From Rotaria sordida (Eukaryota > Rotifera > Eurotatoria > Philodinida > Philodinidae), in assembly GCA_905250125.1 (NCBI GenBank), contig CAJNOL010000154.1:79958-143957 (forward strand): a stretch of DNA of 64,000 nt. The letters run 5' to 3'. The notes under the pieces were generated by a model. It worked only from the letters and a program-made list of their open reading frames with translations, had not been told where the DNA came from and made no database searches. Positions within the stretch are counted from its first letter, which is position 1; each line of letters begins with the position of its first letter. The translations under genes and the position numbers were made by a program. Shown here in pieces: positions 50,301-61,532 of the stretch.

Positions 50301-53300
50301 CGCTTAGTTCAAATATATCTGATATAACTTATTGTGATACAAATGATCAATATTTAATTTCAACAAATGATAATAATCATTTATATATATTTAATACAAA
50401 TTTATTATCTGTAAATGATTTAGGTTGTTTATCTGATAATTTACCATTAAATTATATTCATTGTTACCATCATACTATTTACTGTATCTTAGGAAATCAT
50501 AAGCTTGTTGAATATCATTTAGATACACATAATTTAAAACTAATAATCAAACAAAATATTGAATTATTTAATTCAAATGATATATTATTAGATATTACTT
50601 GTGATAAGAATAATTTAGTTGTTATTTATAAAAATCAAAATAATGAAATTTATTTACGAAGTATTAATCGAAAAACATTGGATATTCAATTAGAATTTTT
50701 ATTAGATAATAAACAAGAAATTGAAGGACATTCTTTACGAATTGAATCAACAAAATATAATGAAAATTTTATTTATATCAATAGTTTACAAAAATGTTTA
50801 AAAACTATTGATTTAACACATTCAAAAGATAGAAAAATAACATCAATTATGCAACGAAATAAATCACCAACAAATATTTGTTTATTAAAAGATGCTCGAT
50901 TAGTAATTTTGTGTGAAAAACCATATTTTTTGACAATTCATGAACATCAAAAACTAAATTAGTTTTCTTTGTATAATTTTTTTTTATTTTGGTTATGGAG
51001 AAGAGATAAATTAAGCTTTTTTTTTTTTAAAACAGATTAATATATTAGTTATTTTGCTTTGTAGTGGCCAATTAATGAATCTGTACCAACAAGAACAACA
51101 ATAACATTAGGTGTTATCTTTTCTGATCAATATGATCTATCAGTATTAAAAGGACCTGAAAATGGATCGAAAGAAGTAAGAAAAACTTTTTAATACTTTA
51201 CTCATTTCTAGATACTGGCAAGATGATCTCGATTTCGAGGCCAATTTTTTTATCCAGGACTAACACTTTTTCATTGGGAATGATACTTTTTATGATCGTA
51301 TAAAACTTGCATGGAATGTCCTATCGTCATGACTCCTGTATTCTAAATAGATATATTCCTGTTACAGTTTCATTTTTCGTGTTTGAGAAAAACTATTATA
51401 TCAGACATTAGATTCTGTCAATATCGCACTTTACTCAACGTGAGATGGACTAAAATTAAAAAATAAAATTACCATTGAAGATACATTTTCAAAGGTGATA
51501 ATAACAAAGAAAATAATAATTGTCATAGTTGAATTATAATTTAATGCATAGTGAATGATCTTTTGAGGATAGGTGTTTGTTCTTTTTCTTTAATTAATAA
51601 GCGATACAAAAGTTTTTAAAAGAATGTTGAAATTTATATCTCAGCAATGTACCATCGGATCGATTTCGACTCACTTTTCTGGAAGAACAAAGTATAAAGA
51701 GTAGTTACATTAAAAAAAAAACCGATTTTCGAGAACGTCTATTTTTAATATCATTCCTATTCTCGATTCTCACAGGAAACGAAATAGAAAAAATCTTTCC
51801 CACACGACACTATAAGATGGCTTAGGTTTCGGTGAAACCAAAACCGGGACCAAAAACCACCGGTTTCACTCATATTACTCCCCTTTAACGATATTATACA
51901 TCAACATTGAATTTCATCGAAAAGTCTGGAAAAAATAGTTTCAATCAAATTTTTTAATCTAAAAACTCAGATTTTTGAGGATCTAATTATATATTTTGAT
52001 AATACGTGCGATTCTCTATGAGTCTGTAATTTGAATAGAGGTTCTAAATTTTCGAATCCAGACTCAGTCGAGCCGTACTTTGATACTCTCAATGAGATTT
52101 TTCAATCGGTACGGGATAATCGCCCGGAAGATACAAGATACTTTTTACCAGTTTTTTGTCTTTGATGACTAATGCATCCAACACATTTCTCAGGGTACTA
52201 GAGCCCATCGGATCCAAAATTTTCGGACCTGAAACCAACTCGATGGACTCTACTTAACAGTCTGTTTTTTTTTCTCATATTAGGCTCAAGCATTTCGAAA
52301 ATTATGGAGTGAACGATGTGAACTACGTCGTTATCCTGATGGATCAATACTTGAATCTGTTGTATGGAATGTTGATTGTGCAAAAGATAAACGACTTATA
52401 TGGATGGATGCAACTCGATATTTATTAGAAATGTAATAATCTTTTAGGTTTTTTTTTGTATTAAATTTCAATTTTTTCTTTTTAGACAAGCTGGTATATC
52501 ACCAACAAATATTGAATTTCTCTATAATGATCAATGTCCTTCAACATTACTTTCAATTCCAACTCGTCTTTTTCCATCCTATGGAACAGGTGATGAACAA
52601 CAAATTTATCTTTGTCGTGAATTAATTGAATTATCAAAACAAATTCGAACATTAAATAATGAATTACCACTTAAAATAAATAATATTATTGGTATAGATG
52701 AAATATTTCGTTATACAAATGTTTTTCCACCATTACCATCATTATTTCAAACAGATTTACATAAAATTCGATCAATTGAACATGATGAATATGCTTTAAT
52801 ACCTCGTTTAACATCACGTTATGCTCCACCATATAGTCAATCATTATTAATATTATGTCAACTTGAAATGACTAGTTCAAATGATGAAGGTTTTGAAACA
52901 GTTGAACGTATAAAACATTCAAAAATTCTTTATTATATTCAATTATCAAAATTATTAAAAGAAAATTTTCATTATATATGTCATCCAACAACAGATTGTT
53001 GTTATATTGAAAAAAATTATTATATTTATCGTTTAATTATTTCATATCATAAAGAAATATATTTAATTGAAAGTCAAGCTGGTAAAAAAGATGGATTAGA
53101 ACGTATAATTAAACAAACAAATTTATCAAAAAATTTACGATATAATACAGAATATTTACCAAAAATTAATGCAGCTATTTATGGGTAAGAAAAATTTCAA
53201 AAAAAAAAAAAAGATTTAAGATTTTTTTTTGTTTAGTATTAGTCAACAATTTGTTCATTATCAATTAGTATCACGTTTATTTAAACGTTGGCTTTCATCA

Positions 53301-55359
53301 CAATTACTTCTTTATCATTTCGATCCGATTAATGCAGATTTACTTTGTTGTTATATTTTTCTTCATTCAGCTCCATTTGTACCACCGAAGTATTTAGTTA
53401 TGTTTTTTTTTTTTTTTAATAGAAAATATATTTCTTATAATATAGATCAATGTTAACTGGTTTTTGTCGTATTCTTCGTCTTCTTCGTGATTATGATTGG
53501 ATTAATGAACCATTAATTATAAATTTTAATCATGAATTAACAAGTAATAAGATAATAAAAAAGATGATGAAAATTTTATTTGAATGTTTTTTTTTTTTTT
53601 TTTTTTAGAAGAACAAATCTTTGAAATGCAAACACAATTTAAAATTGAACGTTCTAATTTACCAGCTTTATGTTTAATGTCTTCAGTAGCTTTTCATGAT
53701 AATCAAAAACCAAATGTACCAATATTAAAACGTGTGATACAATTAGCTAAAGAAGCATTAGCTTATCTGGAGACAAATAATAGTGATTCGATGAAAGTAA
53801 TATGAATACCAATAAAAAAAAAAAGAACATAATAATAAATTTAATTGAATTGAGAATGTAATTAACAATCTACAATTCTATACTTAAGTTTATCGAGCAA
53901 ACGTCGTAAATAGTCTATATAAAGATAAGAATTTCTTTATAGTTTCAGAATCGATCATTGATAGATCTTTTGAGTATATGCACTTCATTTTTTAAGCATT
54001 TCTCGTTGTCTACGAGATGTTAAGTTATTTCATAGTTGAATGATTATCATAGAAAATGATAGGATATTCTGATAAAATTGTCGATGTTTATGAAGGATTA
54101 TAGGAACTATCGCATCGAACTGAAGTTTATCTCATTAATCCTCGTAAAGAATCTTATTCCTATGAATGGTCAGTACACTTCGTTGTGAACCCATATTCTA
54201 TACTATGTAGAATTCAAGAGAAGAATTGCACTATTAATGACTTTTTTTGGGAAAAAAAAGAAATAATAATAAAAGTATACGAAGACATGAACATTAGCTT
54301 GCTTTCTCAGGTTAATAAATAGGGGTCGTTTCCAGCCGAAAAATGATAAGAACTTGGAATTATGAATCCGGTGATCGGATTCGATGGTCAATTCTGCTCG
54401 GTCACGATGGAAACTAGAAAAATTCGATCACCTGATTCCTGATTCTGAATTCCTATTATTTTCCCGAGTTTTACAGCGAAAATTCACAGATCTGAGCGCT
54501 GGTATCATTGATCTGAGTTACTTCGAATAAAATTTTTTTATGACAAAAAGAAACTTGAATCAATATAACTATTTACAGTCTACTTGCTATTAATTCTTTG
54601 ATATACAAAAAATGAAGGAAGAAATACTTTCATAAATAGATTTTGTTTTTCACATGATATCAAACCGATAAAGCACGTAACTAATTTTGAAATTTACAAG
54701 ATAATGTACACAATTTCATAATTTGCACAGATTAAAATTCGAAAATATCATAAGAATATTTCTTGAGAATCATCTATATCTCATTATCCTCATGTACTAA
54801 CTAAAAACCTTAGATTGTTAACTACATTTATCATTCAATTATTTGCTTTTTTGAATATCATAGTTAAAATAATTTATTTAATTTAGTTTCTTTTTCGACC
54901 AAGTCTCAATTCATATGATGTAATCATTATGTTAAATCCACTTCAATGTCCACGTGCTTATCAAGCTGTTGATCATGTTATAAGTGAAATAACATATACA
55001 ACAAGAAAGAAATTAATTGATAATGATCAAACAATTAATGACAACAAAAAATGTTTATCTATTGTTGATTATGATCCTGCTCAATTATTTGTTAATGAAT
55101 TACGAGTAACATATGAAAATAAAAAAGATAAAAAACAATTTCTTTTTTTTAAATTTCATTTATTCTCTTCTAGACATCTTATAATGATCAAGCAGAATTT
55201 TTTCATGATGAATTTGGTGGTCTTATAGTTGGTGTACTATGGAAACCATCAAGTCATAATCATAGTAATATTGATTATGTTAAAATAATCGATCAATGGA
55301 AATTATTAGGAACAGGAATTATTAAAGAAATTCGTACATTTCCTGAACGATGGTGTTAA
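44389..55359 (+). CDS. NOL6: nucleolar protein 6 (Nrap / Utp22)
   Basis: Sixteen exons (44389-44550, 45444-45560, 45635-45986, 46642-46931, 47012-47132, 47201-47349, 48749-48864, 48935-49124, 51065-51175, 52284-52432, 52486-53184, 53237-53389, 53446-53543, 53609-53796, 54887-55105, 55174-55359) give 1099 residues (human 1146), all in phase. The protein is similar to human NOL6 end to end: FIPPTIIQIIGSY, GFGSFEGAMSAFLLAYLL, ERCELRRYPDGSILESVVW, FRYTNVFPPLP, LTGFCRILRLLRDYDW, YDPAQLFVNELR and GGLIVGVLWKPSS. NOL6/Utp22 is a component of the UTP-C part of the small-subunit processome, acting in early 18S rRNA maturation in the nucleolus. The acceptor attttag abuts the ATG. Introns carry a dispersed repeat, a foldback element and a nested gene; introns 51176-52283 and 53797-54886 show nothing recognisable. 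Confidence 0.95.
45569..45593. repeat. (TA)n microsatellite in NOL6 intron
   Basis: About twelve TA units lie nine bases after the donor of the exon ending at 45560. They fill much of a 74-base intron. Confidence 0.85.
46060..46604 (+). repeat. dispersed non-autonomous repeat, copy 3 of 3 (in NOL6 intron)
   Basis: Terminal inverted repeat gtgaaacacgat / atcgtatttcac. It shares both end blocks with copies at 7547 and 26598 but has a longer, unrelated middle. An antisense open frame of 94 codons (46248-46532) lies within that middle and resembles nothing known to me. Confidence 0.65.
47596..48175. mobile_element. 580-bp foldback element built from a palindromic minisatellite, with 10-base target duplication
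   Basis: Terminal repeats aggtatgcaccag and ctggtgcatacct are perfect inverted copies, flanked by a perfect direct duplication agattggtct (47586-47595 and 48176-48185). Inside each end are about 150-170 bases of short palindromic units such as CCAGTCATGACTGG and CCAGTCCGACTGG, separated by TACC/GGTA. Within those lies a further inverted pair of about 100 bases (for example ctccctctttcttat and ataagaaagagggag) around a centre near 47890. A 10-base duplication with long, repeated inverted ends is typical of Mutator-like foldback elements; that classification is inference. It lies in the 1.4-kb NOL6 intron 47350-48748. Confidence 0.9.
49223..50962 (+). CDS. intronless coiled-coil / beta-propeller-like protein nested in a NOL6 intron
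   Basis: A single uninterrupted frame of 579 codons lies wholly inside NOL6 intron 49125-51064, same strand. Residues 1-150 are Lys/Glu/Gln-rich and helical, probably coiled coil (EQIDNILKQKIDEIKQF). About 150-290 is polar linker. About 290-579 is beta-rich with loosely repeated units (ISDITYCDTNDQYLISTND) like the irregular propeller that follows B-box/coiled-coil regions in multicopy rotifer proteins. No RING or B-box is present. Function unknown. Lack of introns in an intron-rich genome, and placement inside another gene, suggest retroposition or transposition. The ATG follows a TA-rich run and has no obvious acceptor, so how it is expressed is unclear. Confidence 0.75.
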   Translation: MENDILVKFHEISNIYQKQFHSSTIHKHNQEYIEYLNEKLQQWKIKTIEQIDNILKQKIDEIKQFYNEYYKEINKQYSTINEQIEKKNFSFDINDQIEYLYIYSQLNSIEKRIRLNTNLFKINQFNEIIKLEYAHYRELTIETTILPLKQMFKDKSQFIQNRQLSLKRQSIENTIHQNKSNKEWILKPIGTSSIEFPFSLKDQHIKSKTLKHESTIPILIEKNRELYNSREKITEYTIESLLLSQIKQQQLQSSNDDKQTLFHSYKILISDENNYQNSLKQNNQFDTNSKLLLFNLKNFNQINYSILMFTQCETKYNCIASSTKRNEFILYNSKLNILITLQYEENRNNCHRLYLQWPSTLSSNISDITYCDTNDQYLISTNDNNHLYIFNTNLLSVNDLGCLSDNLPLNYIHCYHHTIYCILGNHKLVEYHLDTHNLKLIIKQNIELFNSNDILLDITCDKNNLVVIYKNQNNEIYLRSINRKTLDIQLEFLLDNKQEIEGHSLRIESTKYNENFIYINSLQKCLKTIDLTHSKDRKITSIMQRNKSPTNICLLKDARLVILCEKPYFLTIHEHQKLN

Positions 55360-56864
55360 ATCGTTTGTTGTTTTGTTACTAGCTAAAATAGCTAGATAAA
55401 ATAAAAATTACACTCTACAAGAATTTCATTTCATAATTAGAAAAGTATTAGATAAGATAAATCAAGATAAAAATTCTTACAATCAATAATAAAATCAGAA
55501 TTTTTCATTGATAAAATAAAGATAAAAGAATATGATATTATTAATGATTATCATTATTGAATAATTTTTTTCAAGGTGATTTTCTTAAGTGACGATAACT
55601 ATCAATTCAACCTTCGAATTACACTTAGCCTAATGATTAAAGTATATCAAGAAGTTTTTCATATTTAATTGTATCTTTCGGACTTCTGGAATTAATATTT
55701 TTTGAAGTAGATAATAGAACAAAAAAAAAAGTCCTTCTTCGCTATATGACTAATATTGTTCTCAAAGCAATCATATTGTATGTTAGTGTACTGCACCATG
55801 AGTGACAACATTCAAATTCTAAGCATGCAGAATAAATTTAAAGTTGTTTTCTTCGAACGACAATATCCATTGGAAATTCCAATACCGGCTAAAAAGTATA
55901 TATAAATGCGCATTGTTTGGTCTCCAGTTTTGATGATTAATACAGTGCGATTAAGACTTGATCGGTCTATAAACAAAGAAGCTATAAGGCCAACATAGAT
56001 TTTTTATTCAAACAAGGATATTTCAGCATTAGTAAAACATGTCAAAGCCTTTGACCTTCCATTCGAGAGGTTGGTGTGCCTTTATGATTGGTAACAGTTT
56101 GATGTCATATGATTGTAGTTTGCTTGATTTATGAATTGGGCTTTAGATATTCTGATTATCTTCAATAATTTATTTAAAATTTTCTTCAGTGAGTTGTCTG
56201 TTCTAATCGAGTATTCTCTGAAAATTTCATAACTACAGCATTTAGTGCAACGAAAATCTATGCCAAAGCTGTTCCAGATAATGAAAACGTCAGTTTCTCA
56301 CGGTCACGACAGATTAGATTCTCTTATGATGCAGTAAAGATAACAGAAACTTTAATTGTCAATAAAAGGACTGATGCTAACACTTCAAAATAATTGCAAA
56401 CGATAAAAGTATGAAAAAAACCTTTTGATAAGGTTCAAGGATGAAAATAGTATTTTTTTTTTCTAAATCTGATGCATTTAGTCCAATTGACCTTGGGCTG
56501 ATATTTGCGATCATAGTCTACCGAGCTCTGTTTGCATTAAAAATCTCAGATGAAAGAATTTAGATTTAGGTGCTTTTTACCTGGTAGTAGGACTTTTGAT
56601 GACTACTATATATAGATCTCGTCCAATTTTTTTGCTGCTATAAAATAAGTAGAAAAACTTGAAGTTAATATATTATGTAGATGAACAAATCATTTTATAA
56701 TCATTGTGATTAGAGATATGCAGGATCACGAGAAAGAGAAAATATTGAGACCGGAGTCGAAACTCAAGTGTATAGTAAAATATTCTATGGTTTTAAGCGA
56801 ATTATCTTATATGAAATATCAATCAGAGCACAATTCAAGAGAGATAACCCAAAAAGTGCTAGTC
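55360..56864. other. intergenic, nothing recognised
   Basis: 3' flank of NOL6; AATAAA-like sequences occur within about 40-120 bases of the stop. No exon, RNA gene or repeat arm was identified before the foldback near 56865. Confidence 0.5.
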
Positions 56865-57505
56865 ATCGACTAAACAAAAGTTATTCTTACGAGAGAACTA
56901 CCCGAACTGATATCTATCGTTTGAGTGATCACAATGAGATCTCGATAAGATTAGAAAAATTCTAAAAGAGTACGTGATCATAGGCTTCTCAAGCCGAGTT
57001 ATGATCGTTTTACTAAATTTTCTATCCAGTTTTAGGTATTTATCGAAAAATAAAATAATGGTATTTCGATCTAAAATTTCGCCCATACATAGGTCGAATG
57101 ACTAGTAGAATGTTCTAAAAGTTCCGGCCGAAAAGAATGTTCCTTTGTCAAAATATTGAATTTCCAAAAAAAATGGTTGTTTACTTGCAAATTCAATCTC
57201 TCAACATAAGAATATTCTTTTCGATTGAAACTTTTAGGATATTCTACTAATCACTTGACCTGTTAGCAGATGAAATTTCAGATCGAAACTTCGCTATGTA
57301 ACTTTTCATTAAATACCGAAAGTTGGATCGAATATTCAATAAAAACGTGCATAATTCGGGTGCATAGGCACAAATCCTTTTAAGAATTTTCTAGTCTTTA
57401 TCAAGATTTCCTTGTGAATCTAATAAGAACTTCAACGGCGGCTATCAGTTTGGGCAGTTCTTTCGTTAGTTTTGTTAATATAATTTTGTGAACGTTCTTG
57501 GTGAA
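56865..57505. mobile_element. ~640-bp foldback element
   Basis: Diverged inverted arms meet near 57185. Paired blocks include actagtagaatgttctaaaag with cttttaggatattctactaa, ccgaaaagaatgttc with aagaatattcttttcg, tttcgatctaaaatttcgcc with tgaaatttcagatcgaaact, and ctacccgaactgatatctat near 56900 with its counterpart near 57450. Older than the 33-kb and 10-kb elements by arm divergence. Ends approximate. Confidence 0.65.
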
Positions 57506-58087
57506 ACCATTCTTTTTCTTTTTCTTTTTTTTTTCTTTTATCAACAATTCATTTGTCATAAGATGAATTCATATTAAAAATTTCTTAGATTGATGTCGTT
57601 TTCAAAATGAGTTAATATATTCCCAATTAGTGCTTTTATCACATGCATCAACAAACGAGCACGTGTAATAGCAACAGATTCAAAGGATAGACAAAAAAAA
57701 AAAAGACGGAAAATAAAACAAACAAAGATAAAGAAAATGTTAACAAGAACACAGCAACCGGAGAATAAACTAGATAATAATCAAAGCATATATATAATGG
57801 ATAAAACATGATTGACATAACTATGGACTTTCCTATTTTTAATTTCTTTTTTTCCTTGTATAATGATAAATAGTCAAAAACATAAAAAGACAAAAGGTTA
57901 ATAAACGAAAAATTTTCAATAGATTCTTTTTTTATCGTTTGATTTAGTTTAAGCCTTACCATGGATAACTATTGCAAAGAAAAAAAAAGAATCAATAGAC
58001 AAACAACAAACAAAAGAAGAAAAAAAAAAGGGGCTTTTTTTGTAACATTATATGATTGACATTTTTATACGTAGACTACGATAAATC
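57506..58087. other. 3' flank of PDI gene, nothing recognised
   Basis: Low-complexity A/T-rich sequence downstream of the PDI stop (minus strand). An open frame at 57648-57962 is A/T-tract driven and not credible. Confidence 0.5.
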
Positions 58088-60036
58088 TTAAAGATCTTCA
58101 TGAGCTGCTTCTACATTATCATCACCTTCTTCTGTTTCTTCTGCTGTCTAAAAAAAGCAAAACAAAAAAACAAAATTGTTTTTGTTTTCTGTAAATCTAA
58201 ATAATTCTTTTGTGAAACATACTTCTTCAGGAATGTGGCCTGCTTCTTTTCCATTTGAATCAACAAATTTTGTAAGTGATTCAACTGTACGTTCTCCTTG
58301 ATAATCAATAACTTCATCAGAATCTTTAGGAAATAATCTAGAAAATAATTTAATTTAATACAATAAATTTTTTTTTTTATATATTAAAATAGAAATTTAT
58401 ACTTTATTGTTGGAAAACTTTGAATTTTAACATCTTCAAGTTCATTAGCAGTAGCATCCATTTTAGCAATAACAACATCGGCACTATCCTTATATTTTTC
58501 ACCTAATTGTTCATATATAGGTGTTAATTGTTTGCAATGACCACACCTATAAGAAATTATTTTACTTGACGCTTTTTTTTTGCGTTCTCTATATAATTAA
58601 TTATTCTTACCAAGGAGCAATAAATGTAACAAGCACAGTTTTCTTTTTATCATGAGCAACTTCATGAAAATTTTTACCAACTAAAATTTTAACTGGTGCT
58701 TTATCCCAATCATCAGGAATATCTTGTGTAAGTAAATGTTGTTTAAGTTTTCCATCAAAGAAAGCTTCAACAAAATCAGTTAAAACATCTGATGTTATAT
58801 CTGATGAATCAGGTTTAAATTTGCTCATTTCATCTTTTAATGTAATTAAACGAACAGCTGGAAGACTTGCTGTTTTAAGACCAAAAAATTCAAGTACACG
58901 TTCATTCTCTTCATCATCAGAATCAATTGAAACAAAAAGTGTCTAAATAAATAAATAAATAACAAAAAAAAATTAAATTTTTTTTTTTTGTATTTACTTT
59001 TCCACGATATTGTTGAGCAGCAGTTTTAAATTCTTCACGAAGTTTTTCATAATCACTACCCTTTTTACTAGCAAATAAAAGTACATGAACTTTAATTTCA
59101 CCACCGAAAATTTTTTGTGCTGTCTAAATAAGATGAACAAAAAAAAATTATTAAATTTTATTTATTTATTTTCTTACTTCAGCATTAAAATCAACAACAG
59201 TTGGAAGTTGATTTTCTTGAATAAATTGACGTATTGAACTTTCATCAATTGATGATGTAAGATCATTACGACCTTCATCAAACTAAATATACAAAAATAA
59301 CAAAATAACAAAAGCAAAAAAAAAAGACATACTTTTTTCAAGAGAACAACTGTATCTTGTTTAACATTGAGTTCTTTAAGAACATCAGCATTTGATGTTA
59401 TACCAAATGGAATACCATCAAGTGTTTTAGCTACTTGAAGAAATGATGCAGCAGTATCACCATCCATATCCTAGTTAAATATAAATATATTAATATAAAA
59501 TAATAAAATAAAATAAAATAATTAACCTTAAAAGCACCAATAACAACAACATCACTAGCTTGTTTTAATTTATTAAGATCATCAACAGTTTTTAATTCAT
59601 CAGCTGCTGGTCCAGTTTTCTTTTTTAACCAACTAATAATATCATCTTGTCCACGTCCACCAGTATATTCAAATGTAGTACCATCACTAAAAAATTTTAT
59701 TGTTGGATAACCTTTAACTTCATATTTTTGTCCAAGCTCTTGTTCAATTGTTGCATCAACACTGCCTAATTTAATTTCACTATCAGATTCAGCTAATTGT
59801 TTAGCAGCAGCAGCATAAGCTGGTGCTAAAGCTTTACAATGACCACACCATGGTGCAACAAATTTAACAAGTAAATGTTTATTATTTTTGACAGCATCAT
59901 CAAATGTATCTTTTGTAAGTACAAGAACATGACTTTCATCAACATTTGATGTATCATCACAATGAATACGTTTTGTTGTTTGTGTAAGAATAACTATAAC
60001 AGCTAAAATAGTTGCTTGTATAAATCCTGGAAACAT
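58088..60036 (-). CDS. P4HB: protein disulfide isomerase
   Basis: Eight exons, complement(58088-58147, 58223-58337, 58403-58546, 58611-58942, 58998-59123, 59178-59282, 59333-59470, 59527-60036), give 509 residues (human P4HB 508), all in phase. A signal peptide ([20 protein letters not shown]) is followed by thioredoxin domain a with APWCGHCK (Cys64, Cys67), domains b and b' (FEGRND-like segment, [18 protein letters not shown]), domain a' with APWCGHCK (Cys405, Cys408), an acidic tail, and the ER-retention signal HEDL. It oxidises, reduces and isomerises disulfides in secretory proteins in the ER lumen and is also the beta subunit of prolyl 4-hydroxylase in animals. An intron splits the second active site exactly between W and CGHC. 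An ERSE-like box lies upstream. Confidence 0.96.
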
Positions 60037-61532
60037 TTTGGTTTTTTTTTTCTTCTTTATTTGCTAATAAAAATCAATACAGTGATCTGAAAGAAATAAA
60101 TTTAAAAGAATATATGTACATGTAAATGACCTTGGTAGTATATATAGAGAAGTATTCGAATCAACTATGCCTCGTCAGCACTAAGAAAAAGAAAAAATAG
60201 TGATCGATTCCACCATCCAAAATAATCCACGACGATGTGTCGACTTCTATAGAATACCCATCGTCGACGTGTTCTCTCTGTATATCATATCAGTGGATGG
60301 AAGAAACGGCATTAAGAGAGGCTATAACAGAAGAAAGAAATTATTATATTTAGATAGAGGCGTATGAGTACAAAAAAATCAACATGGACGATAGACAAAT
60401 TTTTTTGTTTTTTAATTTTAATTTTAATATTTTTTTTTAAATATTTTTTTGTTGTTCTATCAATTCTTTGATATAAATATATTTTATAAAAATTTATTTG
60501 ATATAGGCAATAGAAAAACAAAAAAACAACATTTGTTTTGATTGGTTAAAAGTCAAATGACTCATTATGATCAGTAGGCTATGTGACTAGATTTTTTTTT
60601 ATTTATGACATTTATTGCAAAAGACAGAATAATTCATTTTTACAGTCTATCGATTTTTCTTCATAATAAAAACGCCTTTATACAGTAATTTTCTTAAATG
60701 ACAAGGACATGTTAAAGAGTGCAACTGAAGAAATCGTAGAATATGTGAGTCGTAGTGTCATTAATTTAGAGAAGTATCTCAATACTTCTTTGAGAAGTCT
60801 TCTACCTATACCGACATATACAAAAAATAAAAACAATAGTTTATGTAAAAACTATTGAAAACATCATTTGATTTTCTTTTCTTCTTCAGTACTTTAAAAG
60901 TATAATGTATTACTCATATTTATAAATAAAAACCTATGATTCAATGAGAAAGAAAAAAGATAGACAAGTGTTTTTTTTCTTTGTTTTTCAATAATCTAAA
61001 CCTATTTGTGTTAATGTTTTTTTCGTATAGTTTTTCATTGTCATCGTCGATATTTATCTTTTGCGTTTGTCTCAACCCTTTCTTTTCTTTACTTTAACCC
61101 TTTTGTCGATTTCTCTCTCTCTCTCTCTCCCTTTTTTTCTTTTTCTTTTTCATTTGAACCTCGATAGCGTTTTGCATTAATAACATTGAAAGTAGAGGTA
61201 AATGTTTCTCTCTTCTTCTACAAGAGAAAAAAAAAAACAAAATATTTGGATTGTTTTATATATCAATATGACTCATTCTTTTTTTTTTCTTATGAAAATC
61301 AGTTTACAATACAATATAGGTATATGATCATTCAGTCATTTTACACATGCACTTAGTAGTGTAAACGAAGCTAAGATAGTACAACGAAGAATATACATTT
61401 CTCTTTCTTATTATCAGTGTGAGTAAACATATGTTGACGAAACTTTACATACGTATAGAAACACATATGCAGTGATAAGGAAACAACTACTGAAATAATT
61501 CTTTAATTCTTGTAGATAATTCATATTAAAAT
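60037..61532. other. divergent intergenic region between PDI and LAMP genes
   Basis: Both genes are transcribed outward from this 1.5-kb stretch, so it should hold both promoters. It contains a long A/T low-complexity patch near 60400-60540, a CT run at about 61112-61128, and the ERSE-like box at 60213-60231. An open frame at 60312-60521 is low-complexity and not called. Confidence 0.6.
60213..60231 (+). promoter_or_regulatory. ER-stress-response-element-like box upstream of PDI
   Basis: CCATC, nine bases, CCACG. The animal ERSE consensus is CCAAT-N9-CCACG, so the spacing and the CCACG half (XBP1/ATF6 side) match exactly and the CCAAT half differs at two positions. It lies 177 bases upstream of the PDI start codon. 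PDI genes are classical unfolded-protein-response targets. One near-match in AT-rich DNA can be chance. Confidence 0.35.
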
